64,000 nucleotides of DNA from CAHJWH01 sp965198905 (GTDB lineage Bacteria; Pseudomonadota; Alphaproteobacteria; Caulobacterales; Caulobacteraceae): assembly GCA_965198905.1 (NCBI GenBank), contig OZ240678.1, positions 1,426,001-1,490,000 on the forward strand. The letters are read 5' to 3'. The translations under genes were made by a program, and so were the position numbers. This document shows, one piece after another, positions 1-7,319 of the stretch. How positions within the stretch are numbered: the stretch's first letter is position 1; each line of letters opens with the position of its first letter. The notes under the pieces were generated by a model that was given only the letters and a program-made list of their open reading frames with translations, made no database searches and had not been told where the DNA came from.

Positions 1-111
1 CGCGCCGATGCCGGCCTGGACCAGGCCCAGGCGAAAGATCGCGAACCAGCCGAGCCCCTGCATCTCGACGGCGTCGGTCTCGGGCCGGTAATCGGGATTG
101 CGCGCCAGCAT
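1..111 (-). CDS. PucC/Bch2-like BCD-family transporter, N-terminal fragment (runs off window)
   Basis: An open frame of 37 codons starts at 111 on the minus strand and continues past the window edge. Its start overlaps the bchG stop codon (TGATG), so it is the next gene of the bchG operon. The last visible residues (GWFAIFRLGLVQAGIGA) resemble the first membrane helix of the PucC/LhaA/Bch2 group of major-facilitator proteins, which help assemble light-harvesting complexes or handle bacteriochlorophyll. A pucC-like gene directly after bchG is common in proteobacterial photosynthesis clusters. Family assignment rests on this short piece plus context. Confidence 0.7.
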   Translation of the reverse strand, partial: MLARNPDYRPETDAVEMQGLGWFAIFRLGLVQAGIGA

Positions 112-1001
112 CAGACGCCCCCCCGCAGGGCGAAGGCGGTGACCAGCATGCCGAGCACGAACAGGCTGGTGCCCGTCCCGTTGTACCAGGGGGCCTGGGC
201 GCGGGGATCGCGCAGCAGCCTGGGCATCAGGCAGAGCTGGGCGATCAACAGCAAGGCCACCGCGCCCGCGAACAACGGCCTGTGGACCGAGAGCAGCACG
301 ATGACGATGCCGGCCTGGGCCAGGGCCATCAGGGCGCAGGCCAGGCGGCAGGCGTTGGCGGGGCCGAGCAGGACCGGCAGGCTGCGCAGACCCAGCGCCC
401 GATCACCCTCCACCGACTTGAAGTCGTTCAGCACCATGATCCCCACGGCGCCGGCGCTATAGAGCAGCGCCACGCCCACGATCATCGCGCCGGGGGGCGC
501 ACCGCCCGAGACCGCCGCCCCCGTCATCCAGGCCAGGCCCTCGTAACAGAGGGCGCAGGCCGCTGGGCCGGCCCAGCCTTCGGCCTTCAGGCGCAAGGGC
601 GGCGCGCTGTAGGCCCAGGCCAGGCCCAGCCCGACCAGGGTGGCGACCAGCACGAAGGGCCCGAGCGCCGCGCCGAGGGCCAGACCCAGGGCCGTCCAGA
701 CCACGGCCAGATAAAGCGCCGAGCGCCCCGGCGCGCGACCCGACGGGACCGCCCGGTCGGGCTGGTTGATGGCGTCGACCTCCCGGTCGAACCAGTCGTT
801 GACCGCCTGGCTCGCCCCGCAGACCATGGGACCGGCGAGCGCCAGGCCGGCCAGCAGCTCCAGCCAGCGGTTGGGCAGGGGGTGGGCGGCGGAGACCGCG
901 CCGCAGCCGAAAGCCCAGATCGGGGCGAACCAGGTGATCGGCTTCAGCAGCTCGAGGGCGACCCGAGGCCGCAGCGTACTCGTCGTGAGGGCGACACTCA
1001 T
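111..1001 (-). CDS. bchG: Bacteriochlorophyll synthase (geranylgeranyl/phytyl transferase)
   Basis: BchG is an integral membrane prenyltransferase of the UbiA family that esterifies bacteriochlorophyllide a with geranylgeranyl diphosphate. The start at 1001 gives 296 residues and begins just before the typical ELLKPITWF opening; an upstream in-frame ATG at 1058 adds 19 atypical residues. The first Asp-rich prenyl-diphosphate motif, NDWFDREVD, is at residues 68-76, followed by NQPDRAVPSG. A second motif, NDFKSVEGD, lies in the second half. Several hydrophobic helices are evident. A PpsR-type operator lies 39 bases upstream, so oxygen/light repression is likely. ppsR is upstream on the same strand and a PucC-like gene follows directly. 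Confidence 0.95.
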   Translation of the reverse strand: MSVALTTSTLRPRVALELLKPITWFAPIWAFGCGAVSAAHPLPNRWLELLAGLALAGPMVCGASQAVNDWFDREVDAINQPDRAVPSGRAPGRSALYLAVVWTALGLALGAALGPFVLVATLVGLGLAWAYSAPPLRLKAEGWAGPAACALCYEGLAWMTGAAVSGGAPPGAMIVGVALLYSAGAVGIMVLNDFKSVEGDRALGLRSLPVLLGPANACRLACALMALAQAGIVIVLLSVHRPLFAGAVALLLIAQLCLMPRLLRDPRAQAPWYNGTGTSLFVLGMLVTAFALRGGV

Positions 1002-1039
1002 CCCACCCGCCTCGTGTCCAATTCTGGCGACCTGACGAG

Positions 1040-1057
1040 TGTCAGGAAAGCATGACA
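1040..1057. promoter_or_regulatory. PpsR/CrtJ operator upstream of bchG
   Basis: The palindrome TGTCA-N8-TGACA is an exact match to the PpsR/CrtJ consensus TGT-N12-ACA. Flanking bases extend it to GTGTC...GACAC. It lies 39 bases upstream of the bchG start and the repressor gene ppsR is next door, so repression of bchG by PpsR under oxygen is the natural reading. The rest of 1002-1260 shows no other gene or clear site. Confidence 0.8.
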
Positions 1058-1260
1058 CTGGAGCATTGGAAACCCAGATTCCGTTGGAGCGGCGAAAACT
1101 CCGGTCCGCCAGGCGCCCGCGGACAATTCATCATTATGCCCACGCCCGATGAGCGTTTGTCACCTCGGGAGCTCTCGTCCGTCATCGATCCGCATGGGTT
1201 TCCTTGTCATTTCCCACCCATCGGGCAGTGCTTCCGCCCCCTGTTCCCTGGCGGTCTCTG

Positions 1261-2664
1261 CTATATCCCCTGCTCTTCAGCGGGGGCTTCTATGCCCAGC
1301 TTGCGCAGTTTGGCGTAGAGGGTCTGGCGGCTGAGGCCCAGGATTTCGGCGGCGGCGGCGCGGTTGTCGCCGGTGAGCTGGAGCGCCTTGGCGATGCAGA
1401 TCTCCTCGATGGCGTCGCTGGTGCGGTTGACGATGTCCTTCAGCGGCAGCCGGCCGACCAGTTCGGCGGCCTGGTCGGGGGCCTGTCCCTGGGTGACGGC
1501 GACCGACCCGGTCAGCCGCCGGCTGACGTCGTGGATGAAGAAGCCCATGGCCGGGCGGTCCGCCAGGGTCACCGCGCTGATCTCCACCTCGGTCACGCCC
1601 CCCTGCTCCCCCCGCAGGGTGGTGGCGAACAGCCGCAGGTTCTGGCCTCCCTTCAACGAAGCCAGCAGCACCTCGACGTCCACCTGGGAGCGCCCGAGAT
1701 AGTGGTCCAGCGGCTGGCGGCGCACCGCCTCCTCGCCGCCGGCCTGGGCCATGGCCACAAAGGCCAGGTTGGCGTGCAGGATACGCCCGTCCGCGCCCGC
1801 GGCCACAAAGGCTTCGGGGGCGCTCTGCAGGCAGTCGGCCAGCAGCCTCGCCCGCTCGGACACGCCCTGCGCCTCCTCCGGCGAGGTGAGCCGCACCAGC
1901 ATCATGGGCGCCGCGCCCTCGTGGAAGAGGTGCAGCGAGACCCGGCAGCTCTGCTCTCCCGCGACCGTGCGCGCCAGCACGTCCTGGTTGGCGCCCGAGG
2001 TCTGCACGGACGCCATGGCGGCGGAAATGGCCTGGGTGCTCGGCCGGTCGAAACCCTCAGGGAAGCGCCGGCCGGAAATGCGAAGGACGCCCGGGGCCAG
2101 CATCTCGGCGGCCACCGTATTGGCCTCCAGGATTTCGCCTGTGGTGGCGGCCACCACCAGCACCCCGTTGGTGGTGACCTGGAACAGCGTCCTGTAGCGC
2201 CGCTCCATCTCCATCAGCCGGGCGTAGTCGCGCTCCAGGGCCTGCTGGGCGCTGACCAGGCGCTGCTGCATCTGGGCCAGGGGGCTCATGTCCCGGGCGA
2301 GCGCGATCACCTCGTCGGTGCTGGCGATCTCCACGGTGGAGAACAGCAGCGGCACGTGCAGGCCGTCCGGATGGGTGTGGTTGACCTGCCGGGCCGCCCC
2401 GCCGCCGCCGCCGCGGGCGTCGCTGAGCAGGGCCTCGACCTTGGGCCGGCTCTCCCCCGTCACGATGTCGGTCCAGCGCCGCCCGACCCAGTCGTTGGCG
2501 AAGGCCAGCCGCGGCGCGCCCCGGGCGGAGGACACCTCGCGGATGACATCCTGTTCGTCGATGAGAAGCGTCAGGTCGGAGGTAGCGGACAGCACCTTCA
2601 ACGCCGTGTCGCTGCTGATAGCCGCAGCCTGGCGTTCGGAGAGTTTCAAGACAGTCGCTAGCAT
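1261..2664 (-). CDS. ppsR: Transcriptional repressor PpsR/CrtJ (PAS-PAS-HTH)
   Basis: Redox- and light-responsive repressor of photosynthesis genes, 467 residues, the usual family length. A PAS-type N-terminal region (about 20-130) is followed by a coiled-coil linker rich in Gln/Glu/Arg (about 130-160), PAS-like domains (about 160-385) and a Fis-type helix-turn-helix at the C terminus (about 416-460, GDNRAAAAEILGLSRQTLYA). Cys423 sits in the helix-turn-helix where CrtJ/PpsR carry their redox-active cysteine (C420/C424); Cys240 is a candidate for the second conserved cysteine. It follows the antirepressor gene on the same strand after 55 bases and precedes bchG. Confidence 0.93.
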   Translation of the reverse strand: MLATVLKLSERQAAAISSDTALKVLSATSDLTLLIDEQDVIREVSSARGAPRLAFANDWVGRRWTDIVTGESRPKVEALLSDARGGGGGAARQVNHTHPDGLHVPLLFSTVEIASTDEVIALARDMSPLAQMQQRLVSAQQALERDYARLMEMERRYRTLFQVTTNGVLVVAATTGEILEANTVAAEMLAPGVLRISGRRFPEGFDRPSTQAISAAMASVQTSGANQDVLARTVAGEQSCRVSLHLFHEGAAPMMLVRLTSPEEAQGVSERARLLADCLQSAPEAFVAAGADGRILHANLAFVAMAQAGGEEAVRRQPLDHYLGRSQVDVEVLLASLKGGQNLRLFATTLRGEQGGVTEVEISAVTLADRPAMGFFIHDVSRRLTGSVAVTQGQAPDQAAELVGRLPLKDIVNRTSDAIEEICIAKALQLTGDNRAAAAEILGLSRQTLYAKLRKLGIEAPAEEQGI

Positions 2665-2719
2665 GAAGGCGCGGCCGGGGAGGGACCGTGGCTGTAGATA
2701 AGGCTGATGTATATCAGTA

Positions 2720-3532
2720 CTAGGCCGCGGCGACCGCTTCGTCGCGCTCGCTGCGGGACTGGAACAGCAAGGCGCAGAGCCGCTCCACCGCCGCGTCGGT
2801 GATCACCTCGTCCACGCCATAGCGCTCCGCCAGGGCGCTCAGCTTGCCGGCCAGGGGACCGCCGAGCATCAGGCGCATGGGCTTGGTCGCCGCCTCGCGC
2901 ACCGCCCTCACCAGGGCCGGCAGCCCATGCAGATGGTCGTCGCAGGCCACCGACAGGCCCACCACCTCGAAGCCGCCGAACCTCACCGCCGCCAGCAGTT
3001 CGTCCCGGGTAGGCGAGGCGAGCAGGACCGGCCGGCCGCCCCTGGCGCGAAGTTGCTCGCACAGCAGGTTCAGCCCGAAAGTGTGCTGCTGCCCGGGCAC
3101 GGGCGCCAGCAGCAACCGCGTCTGACGCCCCACCGCCGGGGCCGCGGGAATGGCGCGCCCCACCGACCAGAGCAGCCTCTGCAGGGTGGCCATGCCAAGG
3201 GTCACGGTGGCGAAGCAGATCGCATCGCTCTCCCACCACTCGCCCAGACGAATCGCCGCAGGCACGAACAGGGACTCGTAGAGTCGGTCCGCCGACCCGG
3301 ACACCTCCAGCCAGCGCCAGGACATGGCGATCGCCGCCTCCTCCCGATCGCAGAGATCGTGCGCGAAGGCGTCGAGTTGGGCCGAGGTAAGGGTGGCTGA
3401 CGAGGCGATGTACGGCGGAGATAGACCCACTGTAGAGGGTATATCGATCCGGGATGCAGCGTCGATTCGCCGATCCTTCCCGCCTTCGGGTCGCAGGCCG
3501 GATGGGTCCGGAGGGACGGAGGGCCCCCGCAT
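2720..3532 (-). CDS. PpaA/AerR-family B12-binding antirepressor
   Basis: 270-residue cobalamin-binding regulator next to ppsR; PpaA/AerR proteins counteract PpsR/CrtJ. The N-terminal helical cap (about 50-125, with RLGEWWESDAICFATVTLGM) and the B12-binding Rossmann part are both visible. The GQQHTFGLNLL segment holds the histidine in the place expected for the lower axial ligand to cobalt. The ATG at 3532 is preceded by GGGAGG at good spacing, which fixes the start. It is transcribed away from bchF, so the 3533-3716 gap is a divergent control region. Whether it binds cobalamin or heme cannot be read from sequence alone. Confidence 0.88.
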   Translation of the reverse strand: MRGPSVPPDPSGLRPEGGKDRRIDAASRIDIPSTVGLSPPYIASSATLTSAQLDAFAHDLCDREEAAIAMSWRWLEVSGSADRLYESLFVPAAIRLGEWWESDAICFATVTLGMATLQRLLWSVGRAIPAAPAVGRQTRLLLAPVPGQQHTFGLNLLCEQLRARGGRPVLLASPTRDELLAAVRFGGFEVVGLSVACDDHLHGLPALVRAVREAATKPMRLMLGGPLAGKLSALAERYGVDEVITDAAVERLCALLFQSRSERDEAVAAA

Positions 3533-3661
3533 GATACCTCCCAGAATGTTGCGCGTAGGCCACGCTTAGCGACAGTCTGCGCACCTTTCCGCTCCCAGCG
3601 AAAGACCCTTTGACGACGGCCACATGGCCAGAAAGCCGCGCCAAGTGTCAAACAAATTTAG

Positions 3662-3679
3662 CGTCAAACCAGATTGACA
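3662..3679. promoter_or_regulatory. Degenerate PpsR-like site in the ppaA/bchF divergent region
   Basis: CGTCA-N8-TGACA matches the PpsR palindrome except for the first base. A further TGTCA half-site lies at 3646-3650. The position, 37 bases before bchF and between divergent photosynthesis operons, suits PpsR control of the bch superoperon, with a weaker site than that of bchG. Confidence 0.5.
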
Positions 3680-3716
3680 CTCGCCGGGAGGAGCCTAGGG
3701 TTCGGGTGTCCAAGGG

Positions 3717-4271
3717 ATGCCCATGGCTGTGTTGTCGCCAGCATTGCGGGAAGCGCGTGAGAGGGTCCGGCCCAGCCGGGCGTCCCGGTCGCCGCTCTAC
3801 ACGCCCGAGCAGCGCGCCCGCCGCGACGCGACGCCCTGGACCCTGGTGCAGGGCGTCCTCGCCCCGCTGCAATGCTTGGCCTTCGCCGTCAGCTTCGCCC
3901 TGATCGTGCACTACCTGGCCACTGGCCGGGGCGCGGTCGCCGCCGAGGCCTCGGTCGTGGTCAAGACCTTCGCCCTCTATGCGATCATGGTCACGGGTGC
4001 GGTGTGGGAGAAGGCGGTGTTCGGCCGCTACCTGTTCGCCCCGGCCTTCTTCTGGGAGGACGTTTTCAGCATGGGCGTGCTGGCGCTCCACACCCTGTAT
4101 CTGGCGCTGCTCGTCTCGGGCCGGGCGAGCGCCGGGGTGCTGATGGGCGTAGCCCTGGCCGCCTACGCGACCTATGTCGTCAACGCCACGCAGTTCGTTC
4201 TGAAGCTCCGCGCCGCCCGGTTGCAGGCGCGTGATGACGCCGGCCCCGACCTCGCTGGGGCGCGGGCATGA
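3717..4271 (+). CDS. bchF: 3-vinyl bacteriochlorophyllide hydratase
   Basis: BchF hydrates the 3-vinyl group of (bacterio)chlorophyllide on the way to bacteriochlorophyll a. The protein of up to 184 residues has an N-terminal YTPEQRARRDATPW segment and several membrane helices; WEKAVFGRYLFAPAFFWEDVFSM is characteristic of the family. An alternative ATG two codons later (3723) has better spacing to AAGGGA. It is the first gene of the bchFNBHLM-lhaA-puh-acsF-puhE-hemA superoperon and overlaps bchN by four bases (ATGA). Confidence 0.93.
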   Translation: MPMAVLSPALREARERVRPSRASRSPLYTPEQRARRDATPWTLVQGVLAPLQCLAFAVSFALIVHYLATGRGAVAAEASVVVKTFALYAIMVTGAVWEKAVFGRYLFAPAFFWEDVFSMGVLALHTLYLALLVSGRASAGVLMGVALAAYATYVVNATQFVLKLRAARLQARDDAGPDLAGARA

Positions 4272-5557
4272 GTCCCGCCGACGGCGACACCCTCACGCTC
4301 GCCCGCGCCGCGGCCCCACGCCCGGTTCTGCGTGAGCGCGGCCAGCGCGAGGTGTTCTGCGGGCTGACGGGCATCACCTGGTTGCACCGGAAGATGCAGG
4401 ACGCCTTCTTCCTGATCGTCGGCTCGCGCACCTGCGCGCACCTGATGCAGTCGGCGGCAGGCGTGATGATCTTCGCCGAACCGCGCTTCGCCACCGCGAT
4501 CCTTGAGGAGCGCGACCTCGCCGGCCGCGCCGACCCCCACGAGGAGATCGACAAGGTCGTCGACCGGCTACTGGCGCGCCGCCCGGAGATCCGGCTGCTG
4601 TTCCTGGTCGGCTCCTGCCCATCGGAAGTGATCAAGATCGACCTCAGCCGCGCCGCCGAGCGGCTGGCCGCGCGCCACATGCCCCACACCCGGGTGCTGC
4701 ACTATTCGGGCAGCGGCATCGAGACCACCTTCACCCAGGGCGAGGACGCCTGCCTCGCCGCCCTGGTCCCGGCCTTGCCGGCCGAGGCCCCGGACGCCGC
4801 CCCCTCGCTGCTGGTCGCGGGCGCCTTGGCGGACGTGGTCGAGGACCAGTTCCGCCGCCTGTTCGACGCTATGGGCATCGCGCCGGTCCGCTTCCTGCCG
4901 GCGAAAAGCTCCCAGGCCCTGCCGCCCGTCGGCCCCAACACCCGCGTCCTGCTGGCCCAGCCCTTCCTCGGCGAGACGGCGCGGGTGCTGGCCGAGCGCG
5001 GCGCGGTGCGGTTGGACGCCCTTTTCCCCTTGGGCGCGGAGGGCACGATCGACTGGCTGCGCGCCGCCGCCGGCGCCTTCGGCGTATCCGCCGAGCGGTT
5101 CGAGGCCGCGATCGCGACGCCCCGCGCCCGGGCCGAAGCGGCCATGGCGCGCCACCGTCCGTTGCTCGACGGCAAGCGCATCTTCTTCTTCCCCGACAGC
5201 CAGCTGGAGATCCCGCTGGCGCGGATGCTGTCGCGCGAACTCGGCATGGTCCCGCTGGAAGTCGGCACGCCCTACCTGCACCGCGGCCTGATGGCGCGGG
5301 AGATGGATACCCTGGACGCGGGCGTCGCGCTCAGCGAGGGCCAGGACCTGGAGCGCCAGCTCGACCGCTGCCGCGAGGCCCGACCGGACGTGGTGGTCTG
5401 CGGCCTCGGCCTCGCCAACCCGCTTCAGGCGGAAGGCTTCACGCCCAAGTGGTCCATCGAGCTGGTCTTCACCCCGATCCAGGGCTTCGAACAGGCGGGC
5501 GATCTCGCCGCCCTGTTCGCTCGCCCCATCGACCGCGCCCTGCGGCTGAGGGTGTAG
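4268..5557 (+). CDS. bchN: Dark-operative protochlorophyllide reductase subunit N
   Basis: BchN is half of the NB catalytic component of the light-independent protochlorophyllide oxidoreductase, a nitrogenase-like enzyme reducing ring D in the dark. 429 residues. Cys31 (FCGLTG), Cys56 (SRTCAH) and Cys117 (GSCPSE) are the three BchN ligands of the shared NB [4Fe-4S] cluster. It overlaps bchF by ATGA. It is normally followed closely by bchB, but here a palindromic repeat and a 45-codon frame lie between them. Confidence 0.96.
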   Translation: MSPADGDTLTLARAAAPRPVLRERGQREVFCGLTGITWLHRKMQDAFFLIVGSRTCAHLMQSAAGVMIFAEPRFATAILEERDLAGRADPHEEIDKVVDRLLARRPEIRLLFLVGSCPSEVIKIDLSRAAERLAARHMPHTRVLHYSGSGIETTFTQGEDACLAALVPALPAEAPDAAPSLLVAGALADVVEDQFRRLFDAMGIAPVRFLPAKSSQALPPVGPNTRVLLAQPFLGETARVLAERGAVRLDALFPLGAEGTIDWLRAAAGAFGVSAERFEAAIATPRARAEAAMARHRPLLDGKRIFFFPDSQLEIPLARMLSRELGMVPLEVGTPYLHRGLMAREMDTLDAGVALSEGQDLERQLDRCREARPDVVVCGLGLANPLQAEGFTPKWSIELVFTPIQGFEQAGDLAALFARPIDRALRLRV

Positions 5558-5559
5558 CG

Positions 5560-5697
5560 ATGGCTTTCCTGCGCATCGGCGGCGGCCCCCCACCCCTGAC
5601 CCTCCCCTCGAGGGGCAGGAGGCCTGCGCTCCTCTCCCTCCCCCCGGAGGGGAGGGTCGGGGTGGGGAGCCGCCTGGCCGTGGCCGGGGCCGTCTGA
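5560..5697 (+). other. 45-codon bridging frame between bchN and bchB
   Basis: An ATG two bases after the bchN stop opens a 45-codon frame whose TGA overlaps the bchB ATG (TGATG). Most of its length is a palindromic repeat, and the peptide (LLSLPPEGRVGVG) is the usual translation product of such repeats. It is therefore unlikely to be a functional protein, but it could keep ribosomes moving from bchN to bchB across the insert. Confidence 0.4.
5579..5668. repeat. Palindromic GC-rich repeat element, copy 1 (bchN-bchB gap)
   Basis: An imperfect inverted repeat has arms at 5588-5609 and 5647-5667, differing mainly by one extra T, with a shorter nested CCCCTCGAGGGG palindrome. It begins with the same GGCGGCGGCCCCCCACCCC run as the element inside bchB, so both are copies of one REP-like family. 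The hairpin would be very stable and sits in the middle of an operon mRNA. Confidence 0.8.
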
Positions 5698-7319
5698 TGC
5701 AGCTCGCCGTCTGGACCTATGAAGGACCGACCCACGTAGGGGCCATGCGGGTGGCGACGTCCATGCGCGGCGTCCACTACGTGCTGCACGCGCCCCAGGG
5801 CGACACCTACGCCGACCTGCTGTTCACCATGATCGAGCGGCGCGACACCCGCCCGCCGGTGACCTACACCACCTTCGAGGCCCGCGACCTGGGCTCCGAC
5901 ACCGCCCAGCTGTTCCAGAACGCCGTGCGCGGCGCCTACGAGCGCTTCCGCCCCGAGCTGATGCTGGTGGGCGCGTCCTGCACCGCCGAGCTGATCCAGG
6001 ACGATCCCGCCGGCCTCGCCTACGCCCTGAACCTGCCGATTGCGGTGGTGGCGGTGGAGCTGCCGGCCTACCAGCGCAAGGAGAACTGGGGCGCCGCCGA
6101 GACCCTCTACCAGATCGCCCGCGCCTGCGTCGGTCGCCAGCCGCAGGCGGCGAGGACCGAGGCGGCGGCGCGGACCTGCAATATCCTCGGCCCCTGCAGC
6201 ATGGGGTTCCGGCACCGCGACGACCTGATCGAGGTCAAGGCGATCCTTGCCAGCCTCGGGATCGCCGTGAACGTGGTCGCGCCCGAAGGCGCCTCGCCCG
6301 CCGACCTCGCCCGCCTGCCGCAGGCCGGCTTCAACGTGGTCTTGTACCCCGAGATCGCCGAGCCCACCGCCAAGTGGCTGGAGCGCGCCCACGGCCAGCC
6401 GAGCACCAAGACCATCCCCATCGGCGTCAACGCCACGCGCGAGTTCATCGCAGAAGTCTCAGCGCTCGCCGGCGTCGATCCCACCCCCGCGCTCGAGGAC
6501 GACAACTCGCGCGCGCCCTGGTGGTCGCGCTCGGTGGATTCCAACTATCTGACGGGCAAGCGCGTCTTCGTGTTCGGCGACGCCACCCACGCCTGCGCCC
6601 TCGCCCGGGTGGCGGTGGAGGAGCTGGGCTTCGACTTGGCGGGCCTTGGGACCTACTCCCGCGAACAGGCCAAGACCGTGCGCGAGACCGCCACCCGCTA
6701 CGGCGTGCAGGCGCTGATCAGCGACGACTATCTGGAGGTCGAGCAGGCCATAGGCGAAGCCCAGGTGGAGCTGGTGCTGGGCGGCCAGATGGAGCGCCAC
6801 ATCGCCAAGCGACTGGGCGTGCCTTGCGCTGTGATCTCGGGGCCCGCCCACGTGCAGGACTTCCCGGCCCGCCGCTCGCCCCAGATGGGGTTCGAGGGCG
6901 CCAACGTGTTGTTCGACACCCTGGTCCACCCCCTGATGATGGGACTGGAGGAGCACCTGCTCCACATGTTCCGCGACGACTTCGAGTTCAACGACGCGGC
7001 GGGCTCCTCACACCTTTCGGCTCATGTCCCGGCGGCGGCCCCCCACCCCGACCCTCCCCTCGAGGGGGAGGGAGGATCGCCGCTCATCTCCCTCCCGCTC
7101 GAGGGGAGGGTCGGGGTGGGGGTCGCGTCCGCTTCCGCCACCTCGGAAGACGGTCTCGATTGGCGTGCCGACGCCGAGGCCGAGCTGAAGCGCATCCCCT
7201 TCTTCGTGCGCGGCAAGGCCCGCCGCAACACCGAGCTGTTCGCCCGCGAGCAGGGTCTCTCCCTCGTCACGCTCGACACCCTCTATGACGCGAAGGCGCA
7301 TCACGATGGTCGACGCTGA
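5697..7319 (+). CDS. bchB: Dark-operative protochlorophyllide reductase subunit B
   Basis: BchB pairs with BchN and donates an aspartate to the NB [4Fe-4S] cluster. 540 residues. It opens with the typical MQLAVWTYEGPTHVGAMRVATSMRG-like start (residues 1-25), and the C-terminal PCP-reductase domain (ELKRIPFFVRGKARRNTE) is present after about residue 485. Between the nitrogenase-like part and this domain, residues about 446-478 (PHPDPPLEGEGG...LPLEGRVGVG) are encoded by a palindromic repeat inserted in frame. The insert falls in the normally variable linker, so the enzyme may remain active. It overlaps bchH by 14 bases. Confidence 0.95.
   Translation: MQLAVWTYEGPTHVGAMRVATSMRGVHYVLHAPQGDTYADLLFTMIERRDTRPPVTYTTFEARDLGSDTAQLFQNAVRGAYERFRPELMLVGASCTAELIQDDPAGLAYALNLPIAVVAVELPAYQRKENWGAAETLYQIARACVGRQPQAARTEAAARTCNILGPCSMGFRHRDDLIEVKAILASLGIAVNVVAPEGASPADLARLPQAGFNVVLYPEIAEPTAKWLERAHGQPSTKTIPIGVNATREFIAEVSALAGVDPTPALEDDNSRAPWWSRSVDSNYLTGKRVFVFGDATHACALARVAVEELGFDLAGLGTYSREQAKTVRETATRYGVQALISDDYLEVEQAIGEAQVELVLGGQMERHIAKRLGVPCAVISGPAHVQDFPARRSPQMGFEGANVLFDTLVHPLMMGLEEHLLHMFRDDFEFNDAAGSSHLSAHVPAAAPHPDPPLEGEGGSPLISLPLEGRVGVGVASASATSEDGLDWRADAEAELKRIPFFVRGKARRNTELFAREQGLSLVTLDTLYDAKAHHDGRR
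7033..7129. repeat. Palindromic repeat element, copy 2, in frame inside bchB
   Basis: A perfect 24-base inverted repeat has arms 7041-7064 and 7098-7121 with a 33-base spacer, and belongs to the same family as the element at 5579-5668. It keeps the bchB frame open and encodes a Pro/Gly/Glu-rich stretch in the linker before the C-terminal domain. Confidence 0.85.

Noticed and set aside
1204..2661. 485-codon plus-strand frame over ppsR
   Set aside because: Shadow of the ppsR coding strand, no recognisable motif.
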